From contig JADJFA010000004.1 of the NCBI GenBank assembly GCA_016708875.1, positions 248,001 to 312,000 of the forward strand: 64,000 bases of DNA. The letters run 5' to 3'. The stretch is from Lewinellaceae bacterium. GTDB lineage: Bacteria > Bacteroidota > Bacteroidia > Chitinophagales > Saprospiraceae. The number at the start of each line of letters is the position of its first letter. The stretch's first letter is position 1. The translations under genes and the position numbers were made by a program. The notes beneath the pieces are model-generated. The model did no database searches and was not told where the DNA came from. It saw only the letters and a program-made list of their open reading frames with translations. Positions 17,918-28,200 of this stretch are shown piece after piece.

Positions 17918-19060
17918 TCAATCCACAACCATCGCTCTCTTATCCAATTCCTGCTGCGCCATGCCCTTCGGCAATTCCCGAAACTCGTACTGTTGGTTGC
18001 GCAGCTGAGGCACAAAACCCGCCTCGCGAATCGCCGCTTGAATGCCGTCTGCAGTAAATCGGAATCTTGCACCGGCTGCCGAAACTACATTTTCTTCGAT
18101 CATGATGCTACCAAAATCGTTCGCGCCTGCGTGGAGACAAACCTGCGCGACTTGCTTTCCCACCGTCAACCAGGAGGCTTGAATGTTCACGATATTGGGC
18201 AGCATAATGCGGCTCATGGCGATCATGCGCACGTACTCGTCGCCTGTTACGGCGTTTCGGGCGCGTTTGATTTTCCGCAAAATCGTGTCTTCGTCCTGAA
18301 AAGGCCAAGGGATGAAGGCCAGAAAACCTTTTGCATCGGCGGGTTTTTCCGACTGCACCTGGCGGAGTTCGGCAAAATGCTGCATCCGCTCCAGATTGGT
18401 CTCGATGTGGCCGAACATCATGGTGGCCGAGGTAGTCAAGTGCAGTTTATGGGCTGCCCGCATCACGTCCAGCCATTCCTGCCCGCCGCATTTGCCTTTG
18501 GAAATCAATCGTCTAACGCGGTCGTCCAGAATTTCTGCACCTGCGCCTGGAAGTGAATCAAGCCCCGCATCTTTCAATGCGGACAACACATCATAATGAC
18601 TCATGCCTTCCAGTTTGGCAACGTGTGCGATTTCCGGTGGTCCCAAGGCATGCAGTTTTAGATTTGGATATTCAGACTTTAATTGACGGAAAATATCGGA
18701 ATAAAACTTCAGTCCCAAGTCCGGATGGTGCCCCCCCTGCAAGAGCAATTGTTCACCCCCGAGCCGGAAAGTCTCCTCGATTTTAACACGGTATTCCTCC
18801 ATCGTGGTGATGTAGGCTTCCTCATGGCCGGGCCTGCGGTAAAAATTGCAAAACTTACAATTGGCAATGCAGACATTGGTCGTGTTCGAGTTGCGGTCAA
18901 TGATCCATGTGACAGTATTCCCAGGGACGTGATGTTGGCGCATGGCATTGCCGACGTACATAAGTTCGGTAGTGGGGGCATTTTCAAAAAGGAAAACGCC
19001 TTCTTCGGGTGTAAGCCATTCGAGGCGGAGGGCGCGTTGGAGGAGATCGGAGATGTTCAT
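17918..19060 (-). CDS. mqnC: Cyclic dehypoxanthinyl futalosine synthase (radical SAM)
   Basis: A 380-residue protein from ATG 19060. The ORF extends upstream only through a palindromic repeat, so the longer start is rejected. C64, C68 and C71 form the radical-SAM CxxxCxxC cluster motif. Family-specific stretches follow: LLQGGHHPDLGLKFY, LPGAGAEIL with DRVR, TTSATMMFGHIET, FLAFIPWPFQ and GANDFGSIMIEENVVSAAG. MqnC closes dehypoxanthinyl futalosine into a cyclic product in the futalosine route to menaquinone. No other mqn gene is adjacent, which is common. MqnE is the main alternative, but the FIPWPFQ and NDFGS motifs favour MqnC. It implies menaquinone-based respiration made through futalosine. 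Confidence 0.9.
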   Translation of the reverse strand: MNISDLLQRALRLEWLTPEEGVFLFENAPTTELMYVGNAMRQHHVPGNTVTWIIDRNSNTTNVCIANCKFCNFYRRPGHEEAYITTMEEYRVKIEETFRLGGEQLLLQGGHHPDLGLKFYSDIFRQLKSEYPNLKLHALGPPEIAHVAKLEGMSHYDVLSALKDAGLDSLPGAGAEILDDRVRRLISKGKCGGQEWLDVMRAAHKLHLTTSATMMFGHIETNLERMQHFAELRQVQSEKPADAKGFLAFIPWPFQDEDTILRKIKRARNAVTGDEYVRMIAMSRIMLPNIVNIQASWLTVGKQVAQVCLHAGANDFGSIMIEENVVSAAGARFRFTADGIQAAIREAGFVPQLRNQQYEFRELPKGMAQQELDKRAMVVD

Positions 19061-19065
19061 GATGT

Positions 19066-19122
19066 GTACGCCGGAACAATGTTCCGGCAGTTTGTGCGAG
19101 CCGGAACAGCGTTCCGGCGTAC
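19066..19122. repeat. Palindromic repeat, CCGGAACnnnGTTCCGG family
   Basis: Two CCGGAAC-AnnGTTCCGG-type palindromes are arranged so that the outer ends (gtacgccggaac and gttccggcgtac) also pair. They lie immediately upstream of mqnC. The same family occurs at 35703-35786. Confidence 0.7.
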
Positions 19123-19234
19123 TTTTTTTGGAAAACAAAAAAGCGAAGGTAAGGTTGGGGAACTTCGATTGTGAAGCGTGGGTTTATTGCCCGATTTTTT
19201 AATCTTCCTTATTCGCAACATCAAAGCAGAATAA

Positions 19235-19404
19235 TTAGAGTGTGTCTGAAAAATGCTCACCGGGCCGAAAACGCATCTTTTGGAACCTGTGCTGCGTGTC
19301 TTTTTCGGGCAATAGGGCACCGCTATTCCCAGAAAAAGATACACTTTCCCAGAACCCAAAAACTGCATTTTCAACTCCGGCAGCATTTTTCAGACACACT
19401 CTAA
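19235..19404. mobile_element. MITE-like element with 23-bp terminal inverted repeats
   Basis: About 170 bp bounded by perfect 23-base inverted repeats (19235-19257 and 19382-19404), each reading inward TTAGAGTGTGTCTGAAAAAT-GCT, with CCGG just inside both ends. The interior is itself self-complementary (around 19299-19318 against 19329-19348) and encodes no protein, so this is a non-autonomous element or solo palindrome. No clear target duplication is visible. It separates mqnC from the MATE gene. Confidence 0.7.
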
Positions 19405-19425
19405 AACATTTTGTTGCGCAAATAA

Positions 19426-19433
19426 TACTTTTG
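19426..19433 (+). promoter_or_regulatory. Bacteroidota -7 box (TACTTTTG) for the MATE gene
   Basis: An exact TAnnTTTG match 27 bases upstream of ATG 19460. The place where a -33 element would sit coincides with the right end of the MITE-like element, so the insertion may have altered or supplied upstream promoter sequence. Confidence 0.45.
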
Positions 19434-19459
19434 TGCCGCGTTTCGATGCCCCCCTTTTT

Positions 19460-20875
19460 ATGACAGAAACTAACAAATCGGAATCCCGCTTCCAGCGCGT
19501 AGTGCGCGTTATCCGACAATCTATCAATGGCGATGAACAAGAATTCACCAAAGGTAGTATTGATCGAGCTATTGTACTGCTCTCCATTCCAATGATTCTG
19601 GAAATGGCGATGGAATCGCTGTTTGCCGTGGTAGATATTTTTTTCGTATCGAAAATAGGCCCTGAAGCCATTGCGACAGTGGGAATCACAGAATCCGTGT
19701 TGACTTTGGTGTATTCCATCGCCATTGGGTTGAGTGCGGCCGCAACAGCCATGGTGGCGCGGCGAATCGGCGAAGGAGACCGCCAGGCCGCTGCAAAAGC
19801 GGGAGCACAGGTTATCCTGATTGCGATCGTCATTTCGGTGTTGATTGCCATCCCAGGCTACTTTTATGCAGAAGATATCCTTCGCCTGATGGCACACGAC
19901 GAAAGTGTTTCTTCCACTGGCCATCAGTTCACACGATTGCTTTTGACCTGCAATTTGCCCATCCTCTTGCTTTGGATGCTCAACGGAATTTTCCGTGGAG
20001 CGGGCGATGCAGCCACAGCCATGCGGGCACTCTGGATTGCCAACGCGGTGAACATCGTGCTTTGCCCCATCTTCATTTTTGGCTTTGGCCCGATCCCCGC
20101 CATGGGTGTTTTGGGCAGCGGTATTGCTACTACGATTGGCCGGTCGGTAGGTGTTTTTTACCAGTTGTGGCAATTGTTTGAAGTTGGAAGAATTATCAAA
20201 TTACGCTGGGCAATGATGCGCCCAAATCGGGACATCATCGCCACCCTGCTTAGGGTGGCATCGGGCAGCGCAGGACAATATTTAATAGCATCGGCCAGCT
20301 GGATTTTCATGGTATTCATCCTGGGTCAAATCAGCAAAGAAGTGGTGGCGGGCTATACCATCGCAATCAGGGTTGTCATCTTTTGTATTCTGCCGTCGTG
20401 GGGCATGGCCAACGCTGCCGCTACGCTTGTGGGCCAGAATTTAGGCGCCGGCCATCCAGATCGGGCAGAAAAATCGGCGATGCGCGCGGGGTATTTCAAC
20501 ATGCTTTTTCTCGCGTTCATTGCTGCTATTTGCTTGATTGCGGCGCCACAGTTGATACGATTTTTCACCGATACCCCTGAGGTAGTCGCGTCAGGATCGC
20601 TCGCGCTTCGCATCGTCGCGGGCGGTTATGTTTTTTACGGTTGGGGCATGGTGCTGACCCAGGCGATCAATGGTGCGGGCGACACCTTCACCCCTACCCT
20701 GCTCAATTTTGTGTTTTTCTGGTTGGTAGAAACTCCCTTGGCCTGGTTGCTCGCGCTTCATCTCGAATGGGGGGAAACAGGTGTTTACTGGAGCATCGTC
20801 CTTGCCGAATCGGGCATGGCAGTAGCTGCAATCTGGTTGTTCAAAAAAGGAGGGTGGAAGTTGGCCAAAGTTTAA
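19460..20875 (+). CDS. MATE family multidrug/Na+ antiporter
   Basis: A 471-residue inner-membrane protein from ATG 19460; the GTG at 19433 overlaps the promoter and is rejected. About twelve hydrophobic segments form two homologous halves. Family signatures include LLSIPMILEMAMESLFAVVD at the start, VARRIGEGD after helix 2, a MLNGIFRGAGDAATAM loop and its second-half partner VLTQAINGAGDTFTP. MATE proteins export cationic drugs or metabolites in exchange for Na+ or H+. Length and architecture are complete. It has its own -7 box next to the MITE-like element. The substrate cannot be predicted. Confidence 0.92.
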   Translation: MTETNKSESRFQRVVRVIRQSINGDEQEFTKGSIDRAIVLLSIPMILEMAMESLFAVVDIFFVSKIGPEAIATVGITESVLTLVYSIAIGLSAAATAMVARRIGEGDRQAAAKAGAQVILIAIVISVLIAIPGYFYAEDILRLMAHDESVSSTGHQFTRLLLTCNLPILLLWMLNGIFRGAGDAATAMRALWIANAVNIVLCPIFIFGFGPIPAMGVLGSGIATTIGRSVGVFYQLWQLFEVGRIIKLRWAMMRPNRDIIATLLRVASGSAGQYLIASASWIFMVFILGQISKEVVAGYTIAIRVVIFCILPSWGMANAAATLVGQNLGAGHPDRAEKSAMRAGYFNMLFLAFIAAICLIAAPQLIRFFTDTPEVVASGSLALRIVAGGYVFYGWGMVLTQAINGAGDTFTPTLLNFVFFWLVETPLAWLLALHLEWGETGVYWSIVLAESGMAVAAIWLFKKGGWKLAKV

Positions 20876-21218
20876 AATGTCGTTACTAGACAAAACTTTT
20901 ACTGTATTTTTTTGGCACAACAATTGCACAACCCCAGTAGGTCATTACCTTTACCACCGATTTCCTCCCCGTCTCATGGACTGATTAACAGCTGATTTAC
21001 GATTTTGTAGCTGTATGGTCCTTCCCTTCGTAGTAATAATTTACCGAACCCATTTGGGTTTTGCAGTCAATGATTCGTCATTAGAACGGCTAATGCCGTA
21101 TTGACGACAAAACAAGACTTCAATGGACCTCTTGTAGGCATCAATTTTGCACCACTACAAGGCGGTTCAAATGCTAAACAATATGCTTGTGAACACTACT
21201 ACTAAGCCATCTATCCCT
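20876..21218. other. Gene-free leader upstream of the SprF-like gene
   Basis: No convincing ORF. It contains a nested hairpin at 21066-21105 (outer GTCAAT/ATTGAC, inner CATTAG/CTAATG) and a short ACCCATTTGGGT palindrome near 21050. A TCAATTTTG at 21141-21149 is one base off a -7 box. This may be a structured 5' leader of the adhesin-export cassette, but I see no known riboswitch. Confidence 0.35.
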
Positions 21219-22253
21219 ATGCGCGGAATTTTCTTATTCGCGCTCCTCCTTTCGGCACTTGGCCTAACGGCCCAAGACATACACTTTTCACAATACGGCA
21301 ACTCTCCTCTCAACCTCAATCCCGGGCTCGCCGGGGTGTTTGGTGGCGACCTTCGCTTTGTCGGCAACTACCGCAAACAATGGCGAACGATTCCAGTGCC
21401 TTACACCACTTTTTCAGGTTCGGTGGAGAACAAGGTTTACTTATCCCGCGGCAAGTACAACAAATTCGTAACCGCCTCGCTCCTGGTCAACTATGACAAA
21501 CAAGGCGCCATTGCACTTCAATCTTTGCAAATTGGAATCCCGATTGCCTTGACTTTGCCAGTGGGGAAAAACAATTTTCTCACTGTGGGCGCTACGCCCA
21601 TGTTTGGTCAGCGTTCCTTCGATTCGGATCAGATCACCCTGGATGAGCAGTATATAGATGGCATGTTTGATCCAGGCTCGGCCATTTCGGAAGACTTGAG
21701 TGTTACCAATCTGAAATATTTTGATCTCAGTGCTGGCGCAAACCTTCGGCTACAATCGCCAAGAAAGCGCGACCGAATTGATATCGGTGGAGCCGTGCAC
21801 CATCTCAACCGCCCTAAACATGATTTTTGGGCATCGTCGGTTACGAACAATGACGACGTACGCTTGTACAACAAACTTACCTTCTATGGATTAGGGCTTG
21901 TACAACTGACCGAACGCTTTGATTTCCTTGCCCAAGGGCTATTTCAGCAACAAGGTAAATACAGCGAAATCGTATATGGTGGCGGACTACGGATGCACCT
22001 CAACAAAAATCGTTACAAGGAACTCGCCATACAAATTGGAGCAGATTGGCGGCATCGTTACAACAACGCACTGGTTCCCCGACTGGAAGTGTTTTATAGC
22101 ACCTGGACATTTGGCGCCACCTTCGACTGGGACGCATTCTCTCGGGCAGGAGAATTGGTTTCCAATCGCCGTGGAGGTCCTGAATTATCGCTGACCTATC
22201 GCTTTTACAAGGTAAAACCTATGCAAAAATACAAATCCTGCCCTATAATCTAA
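21219..22253 (+). CDS. PorP/SprF-family type IX secretion membrane protein
   Basis: A 344-residue outer-membrane protein. ATG 21219 gives a clean signal peptide (MRGIFLFALLLSALGLTAQ); upstream ATGs at 21171 and 21183 would add a long polar leader. The mature start, DIHFSQYGNSPLNLNPGLAG, is the hallmark of the PorP/SprF family, followed by GNYRKQWRTI and alternating beta strands of a barrel. SprF-type proteins are needed to export or attach type B sorting-domain adhesins such as SprB. A PorE-like gene and a giant type B adhesin follow directly, so this copy is probably their dedicated partner. Confidence 0.88.
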   Translation: MRGIFLFALLLSALGLTAQDIHFSQYGNSPLNLNPGLAGVFGGDLRFVGNYRKQWRTIPVPYTTFSGSVENKVYLSRGKYNKFVTASLLVNYDKQGAIALQSLQIGIPIALTLPVGKNNFLTVGATPMFGQRSFDSDQITLDEQYIDGMFDPGSAISEDLSVTNLKYFDLSAGANLRLQSPRKRDRIDIGGAVHHLNRPKHDFWASSVTNNDDVRLYNKLTFYGLGLVQLTERFDFLAQGLFQQQGKYSEIVYGGGLRMHLNKNRYKELAIQIGADWRHRYNNALVPRLEVFYSTWTFGATFDWDAFSRAGELVSNRRGGPELSLTYRFYKVKPMQKYKSCPII

Positions 22254-22343
22254 TGAAGTGATGGAGTGATACAGCGATGAAGTGATATTTTGATCAGAGC
22301 TCGATTCAACTCACTCTATCGCTTTATCACTCCATCACTTCAT
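22253..22343. repeat. Hairpin built from an AGTGATGGAGTGAT-type word
   Basis: Arms at 22253-22285 and 22311-22343 are reverse complements (ATGAAGTGATGGAGTGAT against ATCACTCCATCACTTCAT, with minor mismatches). The stem fills most of the short gap between the SprF-like and PorE-like genes. It may attenuate read-through or stabilise the upstream message. Confidence 0.7.
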
Positions 22344-22359
22344 AATAATTTCCGCTACA

Positions 22360-25127
22360 ATGAAGCATATCTGCGTAATATACCTTTTCTTGATTTTAAT
22401 CCTTAGCACACAAGTCGCCTGGGGACAAACACCCGATTCCACTGCGCGCCCGGCAGACCCTGCAAAAGGCCGAACAGTAGTTTCAGATCGTCTTAATGAA
22501 GTGGACGAGCGAGAACGTGGACCTTCCCCGAAGAAAATAATGGAAACGGCTGACAAAGCCTTTGGAAAGCGGAACTTCTTCGCGGCCATGAAGTACTACA
22601 GTTTTATCCTGAAGGACCAGCCTTTGAACGTGGAAGCACTGACAGGATATGGAGAAGCTGCGTTTGAGATTTCTTCTCTGGACAGTGCCGAAGCTGCCTT
22701 CCAGCGCCTGGTTGACAATGGCATAAGCATCTCGCCTGAGTATTTTCCCAAAATGCGCCTGGCCGAAGTAAAATTTCGCCAGGGTCAGTATGGCGATGCA
22801 CTCGAACTTTTTAGTGAAATAGCCGCGCTACCTAAAGGTTCCGCTGCGCTTGAAACAGCAAAAAAAGAGGCCACAGCCCGCATAAAGGATTGTAACTGGG
22901 CTTTGGACCTTAAAAAACATAGCCTTGATATTGTCGTAGAAGGCTCTTACGTCATTTTGGATACGCTCTACGTAAATACTTTGGATTATGCAGAGTACGC
23001 TGCCTACCCTGACGGAGACTCATTGTTCTTCTCTGCCTACCGCTTTGATTACAAAAAGGACCGAGCCAATCCAAAACGGAATACAATAAAACTCCTGACC
23101 GCCAGCAGTTTAGCCGGAGAAGTTGGCCCTGCAGATTCAATGAATGTGAAAGGTGTGGATGAAGCCAAGTTCAATGAGATGAAACGCCAACACATGGCCC
23201 ATTACAGTTACAGCGAATCAGGAAATGTGATGTATTATACACTGGGCGATTATGTGCGCGACTCTGCTACCATACGCTTCGACCTGTATCGTTGTAAAAA
23301 ACAATCCGACGGTACATGGGGAAAGTCAGAAAAACTGGATGCCGTGAATGTGCCAGGCTATACCAATACTGAACCAAGTGTCGGCACCCTGCCCGGCGAC
23401 AAACATGAGACCCTGTTTTTTGTAAGCGATCGTCCGGGTGGCAAGGGTGGCCGCGACATCTGGTACAGTAAAGTACTGGGAGACAGCCTAAGCCCTGCTC
23501 TCCCACTCGCGGCTGTCAACACGAAAGGCGATGATGTTACGCCGTTTTATCATGCGGCTTCCAGCAACCTGTATTTTAGCACAGATGGCACGGATACCCT
23601 TTTGAGAACCATTGGGGGCTTTGATGTATACAAAGTGAAATATACAGCTGGAGGGAAATGGGGAAAGCCCTTGCACATGGGCACCCCTATCAACAGCAAC
23701 GCCAACGATGTTTTCTTTGTGCTTGATAAAGAAAGCAATAAAGCCTATTTCAGCAATAACTTACGCGGCAACAGCAACAAATCTGAAGAAGGTTACTGCT
23801 ACGATATTTACACGGCCGAATTTATTCGGCCAAAATTGAGGGCAATCGGCCACCATAAACTTACCAAAGCGGTTTTGCCTTTTACCCGAATTACCCTTTA
23901 TGAGAAAGGGACGAACGGAACCCTTATCCCCGTTGCCAACCCCCAGCCGGACGCCTCCAGCTCTTATTCCTTCGAGGTAAAACTGGATAAAGATTATGTG
24001 TTGATCGCTGATAAAATGGATTTCAGCTCTGACACACTGTCTTTCAAAACACCTGATGAAGTTTGGACAGAGGAGATCGTTAAAAAACTTTACCTCATGC
24101 CGCACCTAAAACTGATTGCTTCAGTTTGGGACTGCGAAACCGGGGAACCCATCTATGGGGCGACCGCCAATTTCATCAACTTTAAAGACGCTGCGAAATC
24201 ACGAACTGACCTCTTGCCATCCACTTCCAATATTCAAGCCTACAAGATTGATTTTGAGCAACAATACCAGGTGATCATGAATAAGGATGGCTATCAAAGT
24301 CCAGATACTTCCCGCATTGTATCTACCATGGGTCTGGTAGACAGTGACACCCTCTTTGTCGAGCTCAGGCTTCGGCGCCCGGATCCGTTCGCAAATTTCG
24401 ATACGATCATTCTTTACTTTGACAATGATTATCCAAAGCGTACAAAATTTGACGACGACTCACTTAAGAATGCCACCAGCCCGTATTTGGTAGAGATGAG
24501 AGATGCGCTTTTAAAAATGCAAGAGACACCAAGTATCAGGATAGCGTTTTGATTAACTACCAAAAAACATTTGCGGAATACGCAATAAGGAATAGGGACC
24601 TTTTTATTCCTGAATATATCAAGGGTCTAAAAGGACAAAAAAGAATAGATGATTCGCTTTTGGTCCATAACTTCTTTGAAAATGAAGCCCGGGCAAACTT
24701 TGACCGATTTAGGGATTTTACAGAGATTCTTGAAACCGTACTTGCACAAGGGGATACCATAATTATTGATATCCAAGGCTTTGCATCTCCTTTGTCAAAC
24801 CCTGATTATAACCTCCATTTGACCAACCGCCGTATCGCTACGGTCTATAACATGTTTGTAACCTATGCGGGTGGCTTTTTCTTGTACAGACCTTTTCCTG
24901 GCAGACCTGGAGAGTTTTTAGGGTATTATAAACCTGACAACACCGGGCAGCTTAAGTTTAGCAGAAAGCCCAATGGCGAGAATGCGTCGAAGTACAAAGG
25001 TCCCGCTGCGGAGGATACCAAAAATCTTCGCACATCCATTTACGATGTGCGGGCATCCCGGGAACGAAGGGTAGAAATTTCCGGAATTAAAATCCTGAGA
25101 ACAAAGTGTAAAATTCAATCAGACTGA
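22360..25127 (+). CDS. PorE-like OmpA-family protein (TPR, propeller, CRD, OmpA), frameshifted
   Basis: From ATG 22360 with a signal peptide (residues 1-22). Domains in order: TPR-like helices (about residues 48-170), PD40-type beta-propeller blades (FFVSDRPGGKGGRDIWYS, NLYFSTDG, KAYFSNNLRGN), a carboxypeptidase-regulatory-like Ig module (about 560-680), and a C-terminal OmpA peptidoglycan-binding domain. The main frame stops at 24552, but the next frame carries the rest of the OmpA domain (NPDYNLHLTNRRIATVYNMF). One base is missing near 24526-24533, where one extra A would restore the frame. This architecture matches PorE, which anchors the T9SS to peptidoglycan. It lies between a SprF-like protein and a giant adhesin, so it probably serves that surface machine. 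Confidence 0.8.
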
Positions 25128-25247
25128 CCATGACCGCAGCTTCACGCCCTCTGCCAATAATAATTAATCGAATCCACCCCAGTTTGGAGTTGGTGAATCC
25201 TGAAAAGATGCCCCAAACCACCAAAACCATCAAAAATAAACATTGTG

Positions 25248-28200
25248 ATGAATAAAAGCCTCTTTTCGGCCGTATTAATAACGCTTTTGGCTTCGGCCAA
25301 TGTGGCCTCGGCGCAAATTCAGATGACCTTCAGCATTGCGCATCCAACCTGCCATGGTTACACCAATGGTTCGGTAACGGTGTTCGCGGTTGGAGGAACT
25401 TCTCCATATAGCTACATTTGGAACAATGGCCAAACGACACAGACTTGTGCTGGCATTGGGGCGGGGCAATACACCGTGACCGTCACGGATGCTGCTTCGA
25501 GCACAGCGTCGGGCAGCATTGCGGTGTCAGAACCGAGCGCCGTTTCTGTGGCCATTACCTCAAACAATGTGGGTTGCGACGGAGCAAGTGGGACGCTCAC
25601 TGCAACCGGCTTTGGAGGAACAGCCCCCTATACTTACGCTTGGGATGGACCTAATTCGTCTTCTACAGCAACCGTTGCTGTCACTGCGCCTGGAAATTAT
25701 TTTGTCACAGTAACTGACGCGAATGGGTGTGCGGGTGTTGGAAATTATACCGTCGCTACACCGATGACAGTAGATGTAATCGCTACGGATATCCCTTGTT
25801 CCATCTATCCGGATGGAGGTGCGCTCAATGCCATTGTAACGGGGGGCGTTACCCCCTACACATTTTCCTGGAGCAATGGGGCTACGTCACAATTGGTGAC
25901 TGGAGTTGGCGCCGGCATATATTTTTGCACAGTAACCAGCGCAAATGGTTGTACTGCAGTAGATTCTGATCAAGTGGATATACCCACGCCCCTGGAATCA
26001 ACCATTGTTTGGCTAACTCCCGCTTGCGGTGGAAACAACAATGGAGCCGCAACCGTTCAGGCCTCTGGAGGCACGCCACCTTATACTTATACCTGGACTC
26101 CTGGGCCGCTCAGCGGTCCTTCCCAAACAGGTCTTGCTCCCCGGCCAATACTATGTATGCGTATTTGATTCAAACCTGTGTCAGAAAGATTTATGGGTAA
26201 TTATCCCGGCTACTACAGGCTTGGATGTTCAATTGGTGGTGACCAGTGCTACTTGTCTTGGCATTGACAACGCAACTGCTACGGCAGTAGTAAGCCCTCC
26301 CGGAAGTGGCTATGTTTACGAATGGACAATAGTTACTCCGGATTCCGTTGTGACACAAATAACTGGCGTGATCCAGTTGACCAATCTCGGTGTTGGCACT
26401 ACCGTTTCGGTGACCGTTACAGACCCGGTTTCGGGTTGCAGCGGCACGGCTTCTGGTGTTGTGGGAGCGCACACAACCATTGAAATTGCAGTTACGGATG
26501 TTGACATACTTTGTGAAGGAGGTTTTGGCAGCGCAACGGCTGTAGCTTCCAACGGAACACCGCCTTATGCCTACACCTGGTACCACAATAACCTGCTGTT
26601 TGGAGATTCCTCCAGCATTTTCGGCTTAAACCCTGGCGCCTATCAGGTAATAGTTGTGGATTCCCTGGGATGTGAAGCAACATCGGTGGCAGACATTGGC
26701 ATACTTTCAGCACCGAATGCGGTTATTGTTGGTGGGAATGTTTTGGTTTGTGGCGACAGCCTCAGTACGGTACAATTCATCAATGCCTCCACTGATCCAT
26801 ACAATTCAATCACATCCCTGGTTTGGATCGTCAATGGGCCGAATATTGACACGACGATCTTACAGCAGAACCAAATTACTTTTCAACTTCCTGTTGATGA
26901 TACAATTACGGTGACGCTCATTGCCACTTCGGGTTTGGGCTGCTCGGATACTGCTACACTGGTGTACAATGTTCCAGGCATCCCTGATTTCAGCCTTGAA
27001 ATTGACTCGACGACGCTAAATTGTTCGGGCGACTCTGTGAGGATTTTCGTGATTGGAGGCGACCCTACCCATACCTACGTTTGGACCCCGGCAGTAACCT
27101 TCGACCCCGACCCGCTCAGCGTTTTGGTCAACCCAGTTGTGACGACCACCTATGTGCTGACCGTAACCGATGGCAATGCGTGTACCGCTGTTGACAGCAT
27201 CACCATTTCTCCCTTTGGGCTTTTTGAGTTGTACGTTTCTGAAACACTCATAAGAACCTGTGAGGATTCTGTTACGCTCAGTGTAACTACCAATATTCCC
27301 GCTACTATTTTTTGGGTGCTAGAGAATGATATCGTGTTTTTCGGTGGTACTATTACTGTGCCTGCGACTTCTACCACCAGTATTTATACCGTTACTGCTA
27401 TTAGCGGTGATAGTTGTATTCTAAGGCAAGATGTCTCTGTTACGGGATTTGGTATAGAAATTAGCCTTGACTCCAACGCCATCTTGACCATTTGCGAGGG
27501 CGATTCCCTGCCCTTGTCCGTGATTTCCACGCCGATGTCTGACAGCCTGACTTATCTGTGGACAGTGGAAGCACCCGCCGTACTCAGCGACTCCACAGCA
27601 GCAAATCCGATACTCACTGGCCCCCCTGGCACTTACACGGTAACCGTGATCGTGACCAACGTGATTTGTTCCGACACCCTTTCATTTGAAGTAGAAATCC
27701 TGCCTGGCACAGACCTTAGCGGGCAGTTCCTGGCCGATTTGTGCGATGGGCTTCACGCGCAGTTCTTCAACAACAGCGGCATAGGCGGCACCTGGAATTT
27801 CGGCGACGGCAGCCCCTTAAGCAGCGAAACCAACCCTGTCCACAATTATGATTCTGCCGGGGTTTATCACTTGATTTTTACCCCCACAATCAGCCTTCAA
27901 TGTTTGATTACCTGGGATTCCATCATTACGGTTTTTGCCGATACACTGGTTGCTGCCATCGCGCATAACTATGTGGATTGCATTAACCAAGCCGAAATCC
28001 AGTTCCTTGGTTCAGCCAATCGCCCAGACTCCCTGATTGTGTCTTGGGCATGGACTTTCACCAACGGTACCCCTACTACTTCGACGCTGCAAAACCCGAT
28101 TGTGACCCTTGCTCAGGAGGATACGATCACAGCGACACTCATCACAAAGGACATCAATGGTTGCCTTGACACTGCCAGTGTGCAATTGACGGCCACCATT

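Noticed and set aside
19235..20173. Long minus-strand frame covering the MITE-like element and the start of the MATE gene
   Set aside because: It is antisense to a clear MATE protein, has biased low-complexity composition (many His, Gln, Asn) and matches no transposase.
24549..25127. Separate small OmpA-domain gene starting with TTG at 24549
   Set aside because: The frame upstream of 24549 already reads KYQDSVLINYQ continuously with the previous gene's domain, so it is the same gene after an indel.
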